Assembly: GCF_042663225.1 (NCBI RefSeq)
Contig: NZ_JBHTAA010000001.1
Span: 620,001-684,000, forward strand
Source: Haloferax namakaokahaiae
GTDB taxonomy: Archaea > Halobacteriota > Halobacteria > Halobacteriales > Haloferacaceae
Length of the DNA stretch: 64,000 bases
Direction of reading: 5' to 3'
Numbering within the stretch: the stretch's first letter is position 1; every line of letters starts with the position of its first letter. The notes under the pieces are model-generated. The model did not search any database. It saw nothing but the letters and a program-made list of their open reading frames with translations, and was not told the DNA's origin. Of this stretch, positions 16,238-25,055 are shown one piece after another. The translations under genes were made by a program, and so were the position numbers.

Positions 16238-16654
16238 CTACTCGCCGTCTTCGGCCTCGGAATCGGCGTCGAACTCCAGTGCGACCGAGTTGATGCAGTA
16301 GCGCTCGCCAGTCGGGTTGGGGCCGTCTTGGAAGACGTGGCCGAGGTGGCCGCCGCAGGTCTTGCAGACGACTTCGACGCGGTCCATGCCGTGACTCGTG
16401 TCGCGGCGGCGTTCGATGTTCGAGTCGTTGCCGTCGAAAAAGCTCGGCCACCCGCAGTTGGAGTGATACTTCGTCTCCGAGTCGAACAGTTCGGTTCCGC
16501 ACCCGGCACAGCGATAGGTACCGTCGTCGGTTCGGTCCACGTGTTCGCCCGAGAATCGGGGTTCGGTGCCCTGCTTTCGGAGGACTCGGTAGGCTTCGGG
16601 CGAGAGACGTTCGCGCCACTCGGCGTCCGAGAGTGAGAATTCCTGGTGTGCCAT
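16238..16654 (-). CDS. msrB: Peptide-methionine (R)-S-oxide reductase
   Basis: 138 residues, full-length MsrB. It reduces methionine-R-sulfoxide in oxidised proteins. Zinc ligands are C49-x2-C52 (CAGC) and C98-x2-C101 (CKTC); the catalytic cysteine is C120 in GERYCINS; CGWPSF carries another conserved cysteine (C67). The HxxHVF segment (GGHLGHVFQDGP) completes the signature. The acidic tail is haloarchaeal. The ATG at 16652-16654 matches the family N-terminus. Confidence 0.95.
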   Translation of the reverse strand: MAHQEFSLSDAEWRERLSPEAYRVLRKQGTEPRFSGEHVDRTDDGTYRCAGCGTELFDSETKYHSNCGWPSFFDGNDSNIERRRDTSHGMDRVEVVCKTCGGHLGHVFQDGPNPTGERYCINSVALEFDADSEAEDGE

Positions 16655-16713
16655 ACGAGAGAAACGAGCGCCAGTCGGAAAGCCGCGTCGGCGACGAGTA
16701 CCTACGCCCGAAA

Positions 16714-17127
16714 CTACTTTCGTCGGAGGAACTTCGGCAGGCGCAACCGACCCAAGTCGTCGGATTCGATGTCGAGAAGCGACGTGCGGCCGACGGCGCT
16801 GGGAATGCCGGCGCTGTCGGTGGGGCGGAGCATCCCGACGGAGGGACCGGTCTCTTCGACGTCGTCGTCCCGTTCGACGAGCGCTTCCCACGCGTCGGCT
16901 TTCGTGTCGAAGTCGCCGCGTTGGTTACGAACGCGTTGTTTTCCCTCTTCGAAGGAGAGTTGGAGGAGACTCCGACCGTAGGCGGTGTTCGCCTGTCGGC
17001 GGAGTCGTTCGAACTCCTCTCTATTTGGCGCACCGAGGGCTGTCGAGACGCCGAGTGCGTACATTCGGCGAATCAGCGCCTCGTCGGAGAGCGTTCGCCA
17101 CTCTGTTCCGAATTCCTGGTCGTACAT
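16714..17127 (-). CDS. Small partner of KaiC/RadA-like ATPase
   Basis: 137 residues of unknown function, helical N-terminal half (RTLSDEALIRRMYALGVSTA, EEFERLRRQANTAYGRSLLQ) and a basic C-terminus (LGRLRLPKFLRRK). It begins 3 bp after the stop of the KaiC-like gene, so the two are certainly cotranscribed and probably translationally coupled. The tight pairing suggests a regulator or effector of the ATPase (inference). Confidence 0.75.
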   Translation of the reverse strand: MYDQEFGTEWRTLSDEALIRRMYALGVSTALGAPNREEFERLRRQANTAYGRSLLQLSFEEGKQRVRNQRGDFDTKADAWEALVERDDDVEETGPSVGMLRPTDSAGIPSAVGRTSLLDIESDDLGRLRLPKFLRRK

Positions 17128-17130
17128 GCG

Positions 17131-17832
17131 TTAGAGATCGACTTTCGTCCGCGGATCGACGATGAGTCCGTTGTCCGTGAACTCGAGCGAGCGGATGTCG
17201 CAGTCGATGTTCGTCCCGCGCATCTTGATGACCTGGATACCGCGGGTCATCCCCGTCGCTTCGAGGTAGTTGTGGAAGAAGATGACGCCGTGAGCGAGGA
17301 AGTGTTCGTCCGCGTACGACGAGGGGTCGGTCATCTCGGAGATGAGCAGCGTCGTCGCCTCGCCTTGCTTGAGCGCCGTCAGGAAGCGTGTCATCTCCTC
17401 GTCGCCGTTGGAGAAGAACAACCGAAGTAGCATCGTCGAGTCGATTACGAGTCGGTCAACCTGTCGTGAGTTGACGAACGCGACGATTTTGTCGGTCAGA
17501 CTCTGGACGTTCGAAGAGCCGCTCTGCGAGAACTGGTTCAGAAGGTGCTTGCCCTTCGGACTCACGAGGTTGATGTATCGGAAGGCCTCCGAGTTGGTGA
17601 GCGTCTCGAAGCCGAAGTTGTAACTCGACATGTCGTGGACGAGTTCGTCTTCGGTCTCGTGCATAGTGATGTACATGCACGTCTCCCCATTTCGGAGTCC
17701 CTCGGCGATGAACTGTGCTGTGAACGTGGTTTTCCCACTGCCTGGAGGGCCACTGAGAACGTATAGTCGGTGTGGCAGGAACCCGCCCTGAATAAGGTCG
17801 TCGAACCCACTTACCCCACTCGGAATCCGCAT
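17131..17832 (-). CDS. KaiC/RadA-superfamily ATPase (HTR-like)
   Basis: 234 residues, a single RecA-like domain. Walker A is GPPGSGKTT (28-36) and Walker B LVIDS (128-132), with GVSGFDDLIQGGF before it, the usual KaiC/RAD55 lead-in. Haloarchaeal relatives are annotated as HTR-like or RAD55-family signal-transduction ATPases and are not clock proteins. Its role here is not known. MRIPSGV is taken as start; a GTG (17844) and an ATG (17883) upstream in frame are alternatives. First gene of a two-gene unit with the 137-residue protein. Confidence 0.87.
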   Translation of the reverse strand: MRIPSGVSGFDDLIQGGFLPHRLYVLSGPPGSGKTTFTAQFIAEGLRNGETCMYITMHETEDELVHDMSSYNFGFETLTNSEAFRYINLVSPKGKHLLNQFSQSGSSNVQSLTDKIVAFVNSRQVDRLVIDSTMLLRLFFSNGDEEMTRFLTALKQGEATTLLISEMTDPSSYADEHFLAHGVIFFHNYLEATGMTRGIQVIKMRGTNIDCDIRSLEFTDNGLIVDPRTKVDL

Positions 17833-17915
17833 GGTCTCACTCACCGTGCGTCCTGTAATAATCGTTCCGGGACGGGTAAGCAATCTGATGTAAATGGGAG
17901 ATTATTCCGTCGAAT

Positions 17916-18689
17916 TCACTCCGGAAATAGCTCGACCTCGCGCTCGATGCCGTCGATGCGTTCGACGTCTTCCGCGTCGAGACTGAGCGCCGACGCTTCC
18001 ATGTTCGCTCGGAGGTGTCGCTCGCTCGATGCCTTCGGAATCACGCACACGCCCTTCGCAACTAACCACGCGATGCTGACCGCTTCGGGAGTCGTATCGT
18101 GTTTTGTTGCGACTGCGACGACTTCGTCAACCTCTCGGACGCGCCCCCCGGCGAGCGGTGAGTAGGCGACCACGTCGTAGTCGTGTTCGCGTGCGTGTTC
18201 GAGGAGTTCGGGACGCTGGAACAGGGGATGATACTCGGTCTGGTGTGCCGCGAGCGGTGCGTCCAACAGCGCTCTCGCCTCGTCCAACTCCTCGACGGTG
18301 AAGTTGCTCACGCCGACGTGTTCGACCCGGCCCGACTCGACGAGTTCGTCGAACGCGCGCAGGGTCTCCGGCGGGTCGTAGGTCTCTATCGGGCGGTGAA
18401 CGTAGAGCAGGTCTACGTAGTCGGTGCCGAGTTTCTCCAGACTCGCGCGCGTGCTTTCGAGTACGTCGTCGTATGCGAGGCTGTCGGCCCACACCTTCGT
18501 CGCAAGAAAGACATCGTCGCGCGCGACCGTCGCCTCGGTGATGGCGTCGCCGACGACTCGTTCGTTGTCGTAAATCTGGGCGGTGTCGATGTGGCGGTAG
18601 CCGAGTTCGAGCGCCGTCGTGACCGCCGTCGCCTTCTCGGGCGTGTCGAGACCCATCGTCCCGAGTCCGGGGGTCGGCAGGTCGCTCAT
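17916..18689 (-). CDS. Aldo/keto reductase (2,5-diketo-gluconate reductase type)
   Basis: 257 residues. The tetrad Asp35, Tyr40 (HIDTAQIYDNE), Lys65 (LATKVW) and His98 (LLYVHRP) is intact, and GVSNFTVEELDEA plus IPKASS at the NADPH site are present. This belongs to the short AKR5-like branch, distinct from the AKR at 9970. Its ATG overlaps the TGA of the upstream HAD phosphatase by 4 bp (18686-18689), so the two form a coupled operon and may act on related sugar or aldehyde metabolites. Confidence 0.92.
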   Translation of the reverse strand: MSDLPTPGLGTMGLDTPEKATAVTTALELGYRHIDTAQIYDNERVVGDAITEATVARDDVFLATKVWADSLAYDDVLESTRASLEKLGTDYVDLLYVHRPIETYDPPETLRAFDELVESGRVEHVGVSNFTVEELDEARALLDAPLAAHQTEYHPLFQRPELLEHAREHDYDVVAYSPLAGGRVREVDEVVAVATKHDTTPEAVSIAWLVAKGVCVIPKASSERHLRANMEASALSLDAEDVERIDGIEREVELFPE

Positions 18690-19372
18690 CGCGCCGTCTC
18701 CGTCGAGTCGAGGACGGGAACGCCGTCGAGGGTGAGCAGGTCGTCCAGCCCCTGAATCTCGTGGGTCGGGTCGGGCGACGGCGTGTGGTCGCGGCGGTGA
18801 CCGCGGCGAATGAACGCCGAATCGACGCCCGCGGCGTGAGCGGCGACGATGTCGCTGTCGCTGTCGCCGACGTACAGGGGAGATTCGACCCCGAGGTCGT
18901 CCATCGCCCGCTCGATGTAGTAGGGGTCCGGTTTCTTGCGCTGGAGACTCGTCATCGACGGTTCGCGGCCGTACGCGGTCGGAAAGAGGTCGGCCACGTC
19001 CAGTGTCTCGACCACGTGATCGATAGTCGCCTGCTGGTTGTTCGAGACGATACCCATCGGGGCGTCGATGCGGCGAACCGCGTCGAAGTCGTCGTAGGGG
19101 GTTTTGTGTCCGGCATCGATTGCCTCGCATTGCGCTGCCGAGGCGAGTTCGTCGCGGGTGCGGAACAGCGTCTCGGCGTCGAGGTCGTAGGTATCGGCGA
19201 CGCTGTGCACGTCTTCGGGCGTGACGTGGATGACGACTTTCTCGACGTGGTCCGGGTCGGGGTCCGAGACGCCGAGTGTGGCGAACGTCTCCCACGTCGC
19301 CTCGCGGAGGACGGAGAGTTCGACGAGCGTGGTGAGCACGCCGTCGTGGTCGAAGATGACCGAATCGTACAT
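18686..19372 (-). CDS. HAD-family phosphatase
   Basis: 228 residues. HAD motif I is FDHDGVL (Asp8 nucleophile, Asp10 acid/base), motif II VSNNQ, motif III near RKKPDPYY and motif IV GDSDSD. The helical cap between motifs I and II is the phosphoglycolate phosphatase type. It hydrolyses a small phosphorylated metabolite, not identified. Translationally coupled to the downstream aldo/keto reductase (4-bp overlap). The ATG at 19370-19372 sits directly before the first strand; a much longer upstream open frame antisense to the FAD gene is discarded. Confidence 0.9.
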   Translation of the reverse strand: MYDSVIFDHDGVLTTLVELSVLREATWETFATLGVSDPDPDHVEKVVIHVTPEDVHSVADTYDLDAETLFRTRDELASAAQCEAIDAGHKTPYDDFDAVRRIDAPMGIVSNNQQATIDHVVETLDVADLFPTAYGREPSMTSLQRKKPDPYYIERAMDDLGVESPLYVGDSDSDIVAAHAAGVDSAFIRRGHRRDHTPSPDPTHEIQGLDDLLTLDGVPVLDSTETAR

Positions 19373-19507
19373 ACATCGTGTGAGAAATCGAAGGGGTGAA
19401 TCGTTTTCGCCTTCCGGCACCCGTTGAGATTCGCCGGGGAGAGAGCACTTTAGCACACGGAGTCCCGAGGTACGGGCAATGCTGGCTGGAGCAGACGGAG
19501 CGTGGAA

Positions 19508-20545
19508 ATGAGCCGAGACGTGTGTATCGTCGGCGCGGGCGTCGCCGGCATCGGGGCGGCCTACGCACTGCGAACGACCGACGCGAACGTGACGATACTC
19601 GAGAAGAGTCGCGGGGTCGCCGGCCGCGCGGCGACGCGTCGAAAGAACGGGTGTCGCTACGACCACGGCGCGAACTACGTCAAAGAGTACGACGAGCGCA
19701 CCGCCGACCTGATATCGGACCTCGGAACCGACGGCTTGGTCGATATCGAGGAGCCGATTTGGACGTTCGACGCCGCCGGCGACATCGCCGAGGGCGACGA
19801 CCGAGACGAGCACAAGTGGACGTGGGAGGCCGGAATCACGCAACTCGGCAAGCGCCTGCTCGACCAGACGAACGCGACGGTCGAACGCGAGACGCGCGTC
19901 GCCGCAATCGACCGCGACTACGAGACCGGCGTGTGGTCCGTGGTCGATACCGACGACGTTCGACACGGTCCGTTCGACGTGGTGCTTCTCACGCCGCCCG
20001 CCCCCCAGACCGCGGGTATCCTCACCGAGATGGGCTGGGGCAGTCAGGAGATGGTCGCCCTCCGCGAGGCGATTGGTAGCGTGTCCTATCGGACGATTCG
20101 CTCGGTGATGTTGCACTACGACTTCGAGCGCAACGACCCGTGGTACGCCCTCGTCAACCCCGACAAGGAACACGATATCGGTTGGCTCGCCCGTGAAGAG
20201 TGCAAAGACGGGCACGTCCCCGACGGCGAGAGCCTGCTGGTCGTCCAGATGAGTCCCGAGTGGTCCAGCGAACACTACGACGACGACCCCGACGAAATCG
20301 CCCGAACGGCGGCCGACAAAGTCGCCACATTGCTCGGCGACGAACGCCTCCGCGACCCGGATTGGGTAGACCATCAGGGCTGGCGGTACGCGCTTCCGAA
20401 CGGGAGCGCCTTCGAAGAGGTCATCCGCCGCGGCGAGGAGGCAGGTCTCTACTTCGCCGGCGACTGGACCGTCGGCGAGGGGCGGGTTCACGCCGCGCTC
20501 TGGAGCGGTATCGAGACCGGCGAGCGAATCATCGACCAGTTCTGA
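19508..20545 (+). CDS. Renalase-like NAD(P)/FAD-dependent oxidoreductase
   Basis: 345 residues, FAD-containing amine-oxidase fold of the renalase type. The dinucleotide motif VGAGVAGIGAAYAL is at the N-terminus, followed by the signature EKSRGVAGRAATRR, and the C-terminal FAD contact YFAGDWTVGEGRVHAALWSG. Renalases oxidise isomeric NAD(P)H by-products; archaeal members may have that or another redox role. An ATG at 19508 is preferred over the GTG two codons earlier. Convergent with the Rieske fusion gene. Confidence 0.88.
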   Translation: MSRDVCIVGAGVAGIGAAYALRTTDANVTILEKSRGVAGRAATRRKNGCRYDHGANYVKEYDERTADLISDLGTDGLVDIEEPIWTFDAAGDIAEGDDRDEHKWTWEAGITQLGKRLLDQTNATVERETRVAAIDRDYETGVWSVVDTDDVRHGPFDVVLLTPPAPQTAGILTEMGWGSQEMVALREAIGSVSYRTIRSVMLHYDFERNDPWYALVNPDKEHDIGWLAREECKDGHVPDGESLLVVQMSPEWSSEHYDDDPDEIARTAADKVATLLGDERLRDPDWVDHQGWRYALPNGSAFEEVIRRGEEAGLYFAGDWTVGEGRVHAALWSGIETGERIIDQF

Positions 20546-20592
20546 GCGACAGTCGCGCGGCCGAGGGATTCAGTCGTCCGCTTCGTGAAACG

Positions 20593-22338
20593 TCAGTCGT
20601 CCGCCGCTGTCTCGTGGATTTTCTCGCCGCGCTGGAGTCGCGCTGCGATGGTGAACGTCTGTTCTCGCTCGCGGCGAGTGGGTGAGTGCGCCGCGAGATA
20701 CCGTGCGACCCCGACCATGAGCGTCCGCGCTTCTTCTGGTGGTCGTTCGACCGCCTGCGTGAACCCGGCTTCGAGCGCCTGATAGGTGTGGAACCCGGCG
20801 TCTTCGCGCAGGAGCGCCGCGGCCAACTCGTTTCGGAGCGTCTCGATGTCGCCACCCGAGTCGAGGAAGTGGGCGGCGGCCGCGCCCGCGTTGTTGACCT
20901 GTCCTTCCATGTCGAACGCGTGGTCGAGTCGCTCCAACGCGTCGTCGGGGTTCATCCCGTCGTCCAGCGTCGGGAGCGGGGCCGGTGGGGTGTTGAGGAA
21001 GCGGTCGAGATAGACGTTGATGGCGGCGTCGAACACGCCGCGATAGAGTTCGGTCGCGTCGGTTCGGCGGGTGAGTCGATGGACCGCGTTCGCGTAGGTG
21101 AACGTGTGGTGGACGGTGTTCCAATCGGAGAACTCGTTGGTGGTCGAGAACTGGGCGACGCGCATGCCGGCCGCGAACGCGACGAGGCTTGCGAGGTCTT
21201 CGGGCGTCGCCCCCTCACGAATCGCCTCCACGAGTACGTCGATAATCGCGTCGGGGTCGTCGTCGAGAAGTGTCTCCAGTACGTCCTCCGGTTTCGACCA
21301 CGTTCGACTCCGACCGAATCGGACGAACTGGTCGAGTTCGTCGAACGTGTCGTCCAAGCGCCCGGCGAGGTCGATAGGCCGCCGCCACGACGCGGACTCC
21401 TCTGCTCTGTCTGCTCTCGCAAGACCGCGAACCAGACTCGGGAGCACGTCCTCGGCGTGTTCCCAGCCGATGTGGTCGAGCGACTCGAACGCCTTGTTGA
21501 CGAAGTCGAGTGTGTGGCCGGTGTCGAGATACCGGTGGTCGGTCGCGGCCGCACCGAGCATGTGCGCGAGGTCAGAATCGTCGTAGCCGGCGGCGATTGC
21601 GGTTCGCAGGACGCGTTCTGCGCCGTCGGGGTCGCGGACTTCGATGCTCTCGCGGAACCACGACAGCAGGCGGTCGAAGTCGGCGTCAACGTCTTCGAAG
21701 GCGTCTTGGTCGAATCGCGGCGGTTCGCCCGACGTGTCGCTGGCGACCTGAATCAGGCCGTGATACAGCGCGCGTTTGGCGTTGTCGCCCTCCACGTCGC
21801 CGAGGACGTTCGCCATCGCGGTGAGGATGGTCAGACCGGGACCCCATCCGTCGCGTCGGAACTGCGCGCCGAATCTGACGCCCGTCTCGATGGCGTCGGT
21901 GGCGGGGACGCCCTCGTCTTGGAGACCGATGACCGCCTTGGCGACGACGAGACGGAGGTTGCGTTCGAGTCCGTCTTCGAGGCGGTTTCGCCAGTGGACC
22001 GCGGGCGGTTCGTCGGGTTCCGGATACGGATTCACGAAGACGGTCCCCTCTCGAATTTCGACCGGATACGAGAGCACGTCGTCGGCCCACGGGTCGAAGG
22101 TGTCGCCGCAGGACAGTTCGAAGCGCGCGTGGTGCCAGTGGCACGTGAGAACGCCGTCATCGACGGTGCCCTCGATGAGAGGGAAGCCCATGTGCGGGCA
22201 GGCGTTGGCGACGGCCCGAACCGACCCCTCGTGGTCGAAGAGGGCGATGGCGCGGCCGTCGAGCGAGACGAGTTTGCGACCCGTCTCAGCGAGTTCGTCG
22301 CGGTCGCAGGCGGGGACGAATGTGTCAGGGACTGCCAT
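20593..22338 (-). CDS. Rieske [2Fe-2S] protein with large alpha-helical C-terminal region
   Basis: 581 residues. Residues 1-110 are a complete Rieske ferredoxin domain: C47-P-H49 and C66-H-W-H69 bind the cluster (CPHMGFPL ... CHWHHARF, 16 residues between). The remaining ~470 residues are helical, rich in His/Asp/Glu and not a ring-hydroxylase domain: there is no D-x2-H-x4-H mononuclear iron motif that I can see. Clusters such as HMLGAAATDHRYLDTGH, DHIGWEHAEDVL and WNTVHHTFTYANAVH might bind metal or a cofactor. The C-terminal part recalls questin-oxidase-like (DUF4243) proteins, weakly. Probably a redox enzyme with its own electron-transfer domain; substrate unknown. Cytoplasmic. Confidence 0.82.
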   Translation of the reverse strand: MAVPDTFVPACDRDELAETGRKLVSLDGRAIALFDHEGSVRAVANACPHMGFPLIEGTVDDGVLTCHWHHARFELSCGDTFDPWADDVLSYPVEIREGTVFVNPYPEPDEPPAVHWRNRLEDGLERNLRLVVAKAVIGLQDEGVPATDAIETGVRFGAQFRRDGWGPGLTILTAMANVLGDVEGDNAKRALYHGLIQVASDTSGEPPRFDQDAFEDVDADFDRLLSWFRESIEVRDPDGAERVLRTAIAAGYDDSDLAHMLGAAATDHRYLDTGHTLDFVNKAFESLDHIGWEHAEDVLPSLVRGLARADRAEESASWRRPIDLAGRLDDTFDELDQFVRFGRSRTWSKPEDVLETLLDDDPDAIIDVLVEAIREGATPEDLASLVAFAAGMRVAQFSTTNEFSDWNTVHHTFTYANAVHRLTRRTDATELYRGVFDAAINVYLDRFLNTPPAPLPTLDDGMNPDDALERLDHAFDMEGQVNNAGAAAAHFLDSGGDIETLRNELAAALLREDAGFHTYQALEAGFTQAVERPPEEARTLMVGVARYLAAHSPTRREREQTFTIAARLQRGEKIHETAADD

Positions 22339-22481
22339 ACACTGGTTTGGCGCGGAGCGTTCCTAAAGATTCGCTGAAACGAATTTACGTAAACTCCACG
22401 ACGGGAGTGAGGTCGCCCCCGAGCGACGCGCTAGCACGATTCGGACGTGGATTTTTCGTCTTCGAAGTCGAAGCATGTTGT

Positions 22482-23345
22482 GTGTCCACGCTGACTGTCC
22501 GTCTCGACCCACACGTTCACTCCGAGGGGTCATACGACGCGCACGACCCAGTGGAACTCATCTTGGAACAGGCCGCCGAAATCGGTCTCGACGCCGTGGT
22601 CATCACCGACCACGACGTCATCGACGAGTCGATTCGCGCGGCGCAACTCGCTCCGATGTACGGTCTCGTCGGCATCCCGGGTGTCGAAGTCTCCACTGCG
22701 GACGGCCATCTGCTCGCCCTCGGTGTCGAGAAACTGCCACCCCGGCGACGACCGCTCGACGAGACTGCCAAGTGGGTCCACGACCACGGCGGCGTCGCTA
22801 TCGTCCCGCACCCCTTCCAGCGGAGTCGCCACGGCATCCGAAAGAGACGCCTCGCCGCCTATCACGAGAAGTCCGGCCACGAGGCGTTCGACGCCATCGA
22901 AACCTACAACTCGTGGCTCTTTACGGGCTACAAGAACCGCCGCGCTCGTCGCTTTGCGGCCCGTCGCGCCTGCCCCAGCGTCGCCGGCAGTGACGCGCAC
23001 AAAGTCGGGTACGTCGGCCGCGCGTACACCGAAATCGAGATTCCGGATATGTCGCGGGCGTCGCTCACGGCCGACGACATCCTCGATGCGATACGCGAAG
23101 GTTCGACGCGGGTCCAAGGCCGCCGAACCCCGCTGCCGACGAGCACGAAGCACTACGCCGGTGCCGCCGGTCGGAAGTCCGCTTACTACGCGAAACAGGG
23201 CGCGCTCGTCAGCGCTATCCTCGCCAAACGCGGGGCGCTCAAGTCCGGGTACTACGCCAAAATCGGCGCGCTCAAGAGCGGCTATCTAGCGAAGCGCGGC
23301 GCGATTCGCGGCGCGCAGTTGCTCGGTCGGTTCGCCTCGCGGTAG
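22482..23345 (+). CDS. PHP-domain phosphoesterase with C-terminal 11-residue repeats
   Basis: 287 residues from a GTG (22482-22484). Metal ligands of the PHP fold are all visible: H11-x-H13, D43-H-D45 (ITDHD), H110 (VPHPF), E140 and D181-A-H183 (GSDAHK). It is therefore a trinuclear-metal phosphoesterase of the YciV/RNase AM-like type. Residues 234-277 hold four copies of an exact 11-residue unit (Y-x-A-K-x-G-A-L-x-S) with Lys238, 249, 260 and 271 in register, predicting an amphipathic helix, perhaps for membrane association. No ATG gives the PHP N-terminus in this frame, so GTG is chosen. Confidence 0.85.
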   Translation: MSTLTVRLDPHVHSEGSYDAHDPVELILEQAAEIGLDAVVITDHDVIDESIRAAQLAPMYGLVGIPGVEVSTADGHLLALGVEKLPPRRRPLDETAKWVHDHGGVAIVPHPFQRSRHGIRKRRLAAYHEKSGHEAFDAIETYNSWLFTGYKNRRARRFAARRACPSVAGSDAHKVGYVGRAYTEIEIPDMSRASLTADDILDAIREGSTRVQGRRTPLPTSTKHYAGAAGRKSAYYAKQGALVSAILAKRGALKSGYYAKIGALKSGYLAKRGAIRGAQLLGRFASR

Positions 23346-23372
23346 ATTCACGCTCTGTTTGCCGTCTTTGTA

Positions 23373-23564
23373 CTAGAGACGGTCGGTGAATGAGACGATG
23401 AGCGAGACGATAGCGACGAGTCCGACGCCCGCGAGAAAGAGCACCAACTGATTCGAGTAGTGTCCGTCACTGTTCATGACCGAATAGACTGTCTGAATCG
23501 AGAGCAACAGCGCGATGACCATGAGCCATCGCTGAATCGACTGGAGGCGTTCTTCGGAGGGCAC
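23373..23564 (-). CDS. Small membrane protein, 63 aa
   Basis: GTG start, then MPSEERLQSIQRWL-type amphipathic lead and two hydrophobic helices (MVIALLLSIQTVYSVM and LVLFLAGVGLVAIVSLIVSF). No family recognised. Convergent with the PHP gene, 27 bp apart. Confidence 0.65.
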   Translation of the reverse strand: MPSEERLQSIQRWLMVIALLLSIQTVYSVMNSDGHYSNQLVLFLAGVGLVAIVSLIVSFTDRL

Positions 23565-23692
23565 AGTTCTCGCATCCGCAGCGCACCATCAAAAAGTCCC
23601 CACGATACGATTCCAACGCACCGGGTGGGGTAGCGCGTTCGAGAGAACTCCGCCTTCCAAACCTCTTTTAGCCGGCCTTCTGTACTCCGGCT

Positions 23693-24616
23693 ATGAAATT
23701 CGCCATCTTCGGGGCGGGTGGAGTCGGCGGGTATCTCGGGGCACGACTCGCAGACGCCGGACAGGACGTCCACCTCATCGCGCGCGGGTCGCATCTCGAT
23801 GCGCTCCAGTCGGACGGCTTACGCGTCGAGAGCGTCGCCGGCGACACGGCCGTCGAACTCCCGGCGACCGACGACCCGGCGGATATCGGAACGTGTGATT
23901 ACGTCTTGCTCTGCACGAAAGCCTACGACGTCAAAGGGGCCGCAGCGGACCTCGCACCGCTGCTCGGCGAGGAGACGGCGGTCGTCTCGTTCCAGAACGG
24001 CGTCGATAGCGAGCGATGGGTCGCCGAAGTCGTCGGCGACGACCACGTGGTCGGCGGCGTCGCCTACATCTTCTCGACCATCAAAGAACCGGGCGTCGTC
24101 GAACACACCGGCGGACCAGCGCGGTTCGTCTACGGCGAACTCGACGGCCGAGCGTCCGATAGAATCGTCGCACTCCACGACGCCTTCTCGGCGAGTGACG
24201 GCATCGACGCGGTCCACGCCGAAGACATTACGGTCGAACTCTGGCGGAAGTTCGCCTTCATCTGTGCGCAGGCGGGGATGACTGCGACCACACGTCTCCC
24301 AATCGGCGAGATTCGCCAGAGCGACGCCAGCTGGGAGATGTTCGGCGACATCCTCACCGAGGTAGATGCAGTCGCCCGCGCGAAGGGCGTAGACCTCCCC
24401 GAGGGTCTCGTTTCGGACTGGCTCGACTTCGGACGCGACCTCGACCCGGCGATGTACTCGTCGCTCCACTACGACCTGACGAACGAGAAGCCGATGGAAC
24501 TCGAAGCGCTCCACGGGTCGGTGGTTCGCCACGCAAAGAGCGTCGATGTCGAGGTGCCGATGAACGAGGCGGTCTACGCGATTCTCCAACCGTGGGCCGA
24601 CCGAAACAGTCGATAG
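23693..24616 (+). CDS. panE: Ketopantoate reductase family protein
   Basis: 307 residues. N-terminal NADPH-binding Rossmann motif GAGGVGGYLGARL (7-19), conserved Asn in FQNGVD (102), and the catalytic Lys186 in ELWRKF. This is the PanE/ApbA family, which reduces 2-dehydropantoate to pantoate for coenzyme A synthesis. Archaeal genomes often carry several family members, and the second Lys/Glu context here is not enough to prove pantoate specificity. Monocistronic. Confidence 0.85.
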   Translation: MKFAIFGAGGVGGYLGARLADAGQDVHLIARGSHLDALQSDGLRVESVAGDTAVELPATDDPADIGTCDYVLLCTKAYDVKGAAADLAPLLGEETAVVSFQNGVDSERWVAEVVGDDHVVGGVAYIFSTIKEPGVVEHTGGPARFVYGELDGRASDRIVALHDAFSASDGIDAVHAEDITVELWRKFAFICAQAGMTATTRLPIGEIRQSDASWEMFGDILTEVDAVARAKGVDLPEGLVSDWLDFGRDLDPAMYSSLHYDLTNEKPMELEALHGSVVRHAKSVDVEVPMNEAVYAILQPWADRNSR

Positions 24617-24644
24617 AAAGCGGCGACGTTCTCTCGCCTCGTTC

Positions 24645-25055
24645 TCACCGATAACTCTGATACAAGAGGACGACGACGGCGACCGACGCGAACAGGTCGG
24701 GGAGGAACGTGAACGCCCCGATGCTCACCTGTGGGCGGAAGCCGAAGACGATGGCCGCCAGCGGGTTCGAGGTGACTGCGTACAGCAACAACGCGACGGT
24801 GAACACGACCAGACTCATCGTAAACGGGTTGGGCAGGTCGAAGTAGACGCGGAGATAGTTGAACGCGAGCGCGACGAGCAAGACGACGTTGAACGTCGAG
24901 ACGAGCAGTTTCACCTGCAAGAACAGCGCGAGTCGTGGCCCGAGAGGTCGCCCGAGCACTGCGGGGAGGCCCAAGGTTGCGACGAGCGCGACGAGGACGC
25001 CGACGAGCGTTATCAAGAGCGTCCGGGTCGTCGGGTCGGGGTCGGTCTCGCTCAT
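24645..25055 (-). CDS. Four-helix membrane protein, 136 aa
   Basis: An acidic N-terminus (MSETDPDPTT) and four hydrophobic helices, ending VLLYQSYR. The family is not recognised. Its ATG overlaps the stop of the upstream HTH gene by 4 bp (25052-25055), so it is translated as the second gene of a regulator-membrane protein operon. Pairs of a winged-helix protein and a small membrane protein are common in haloarchaea; the membrane protein may sequester or sense for the regulator (inference). Confidence 0.75.
   Translation of the reverse strand: MSETDPDPTTRTLLITLVGVLVALVATLGLPAVLGRPLGPRLALFLQVKLLVSTFNVVLLVALAFNYLRVYFDLPNPFTMSLVVFTVALLLYAVTSNPLAAIVFGFRPQVSIGAFTFLPDLFASVAVVVLLYQSYR

Noticed and set aside
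19373..20491. Upstream extension of the HAD phosphatase frame
   Set aside because: It lies antisense to the renalase-like gene; the HAD fold starts at MYDSVIFDHDG, position 19372.
20686..22377. 563-codon open frame on the plus strand
   Set aside because: Antisense to the Rieske fusion gene, whose cluster motifs prove the other strand. Composition is that of a shadow frame.
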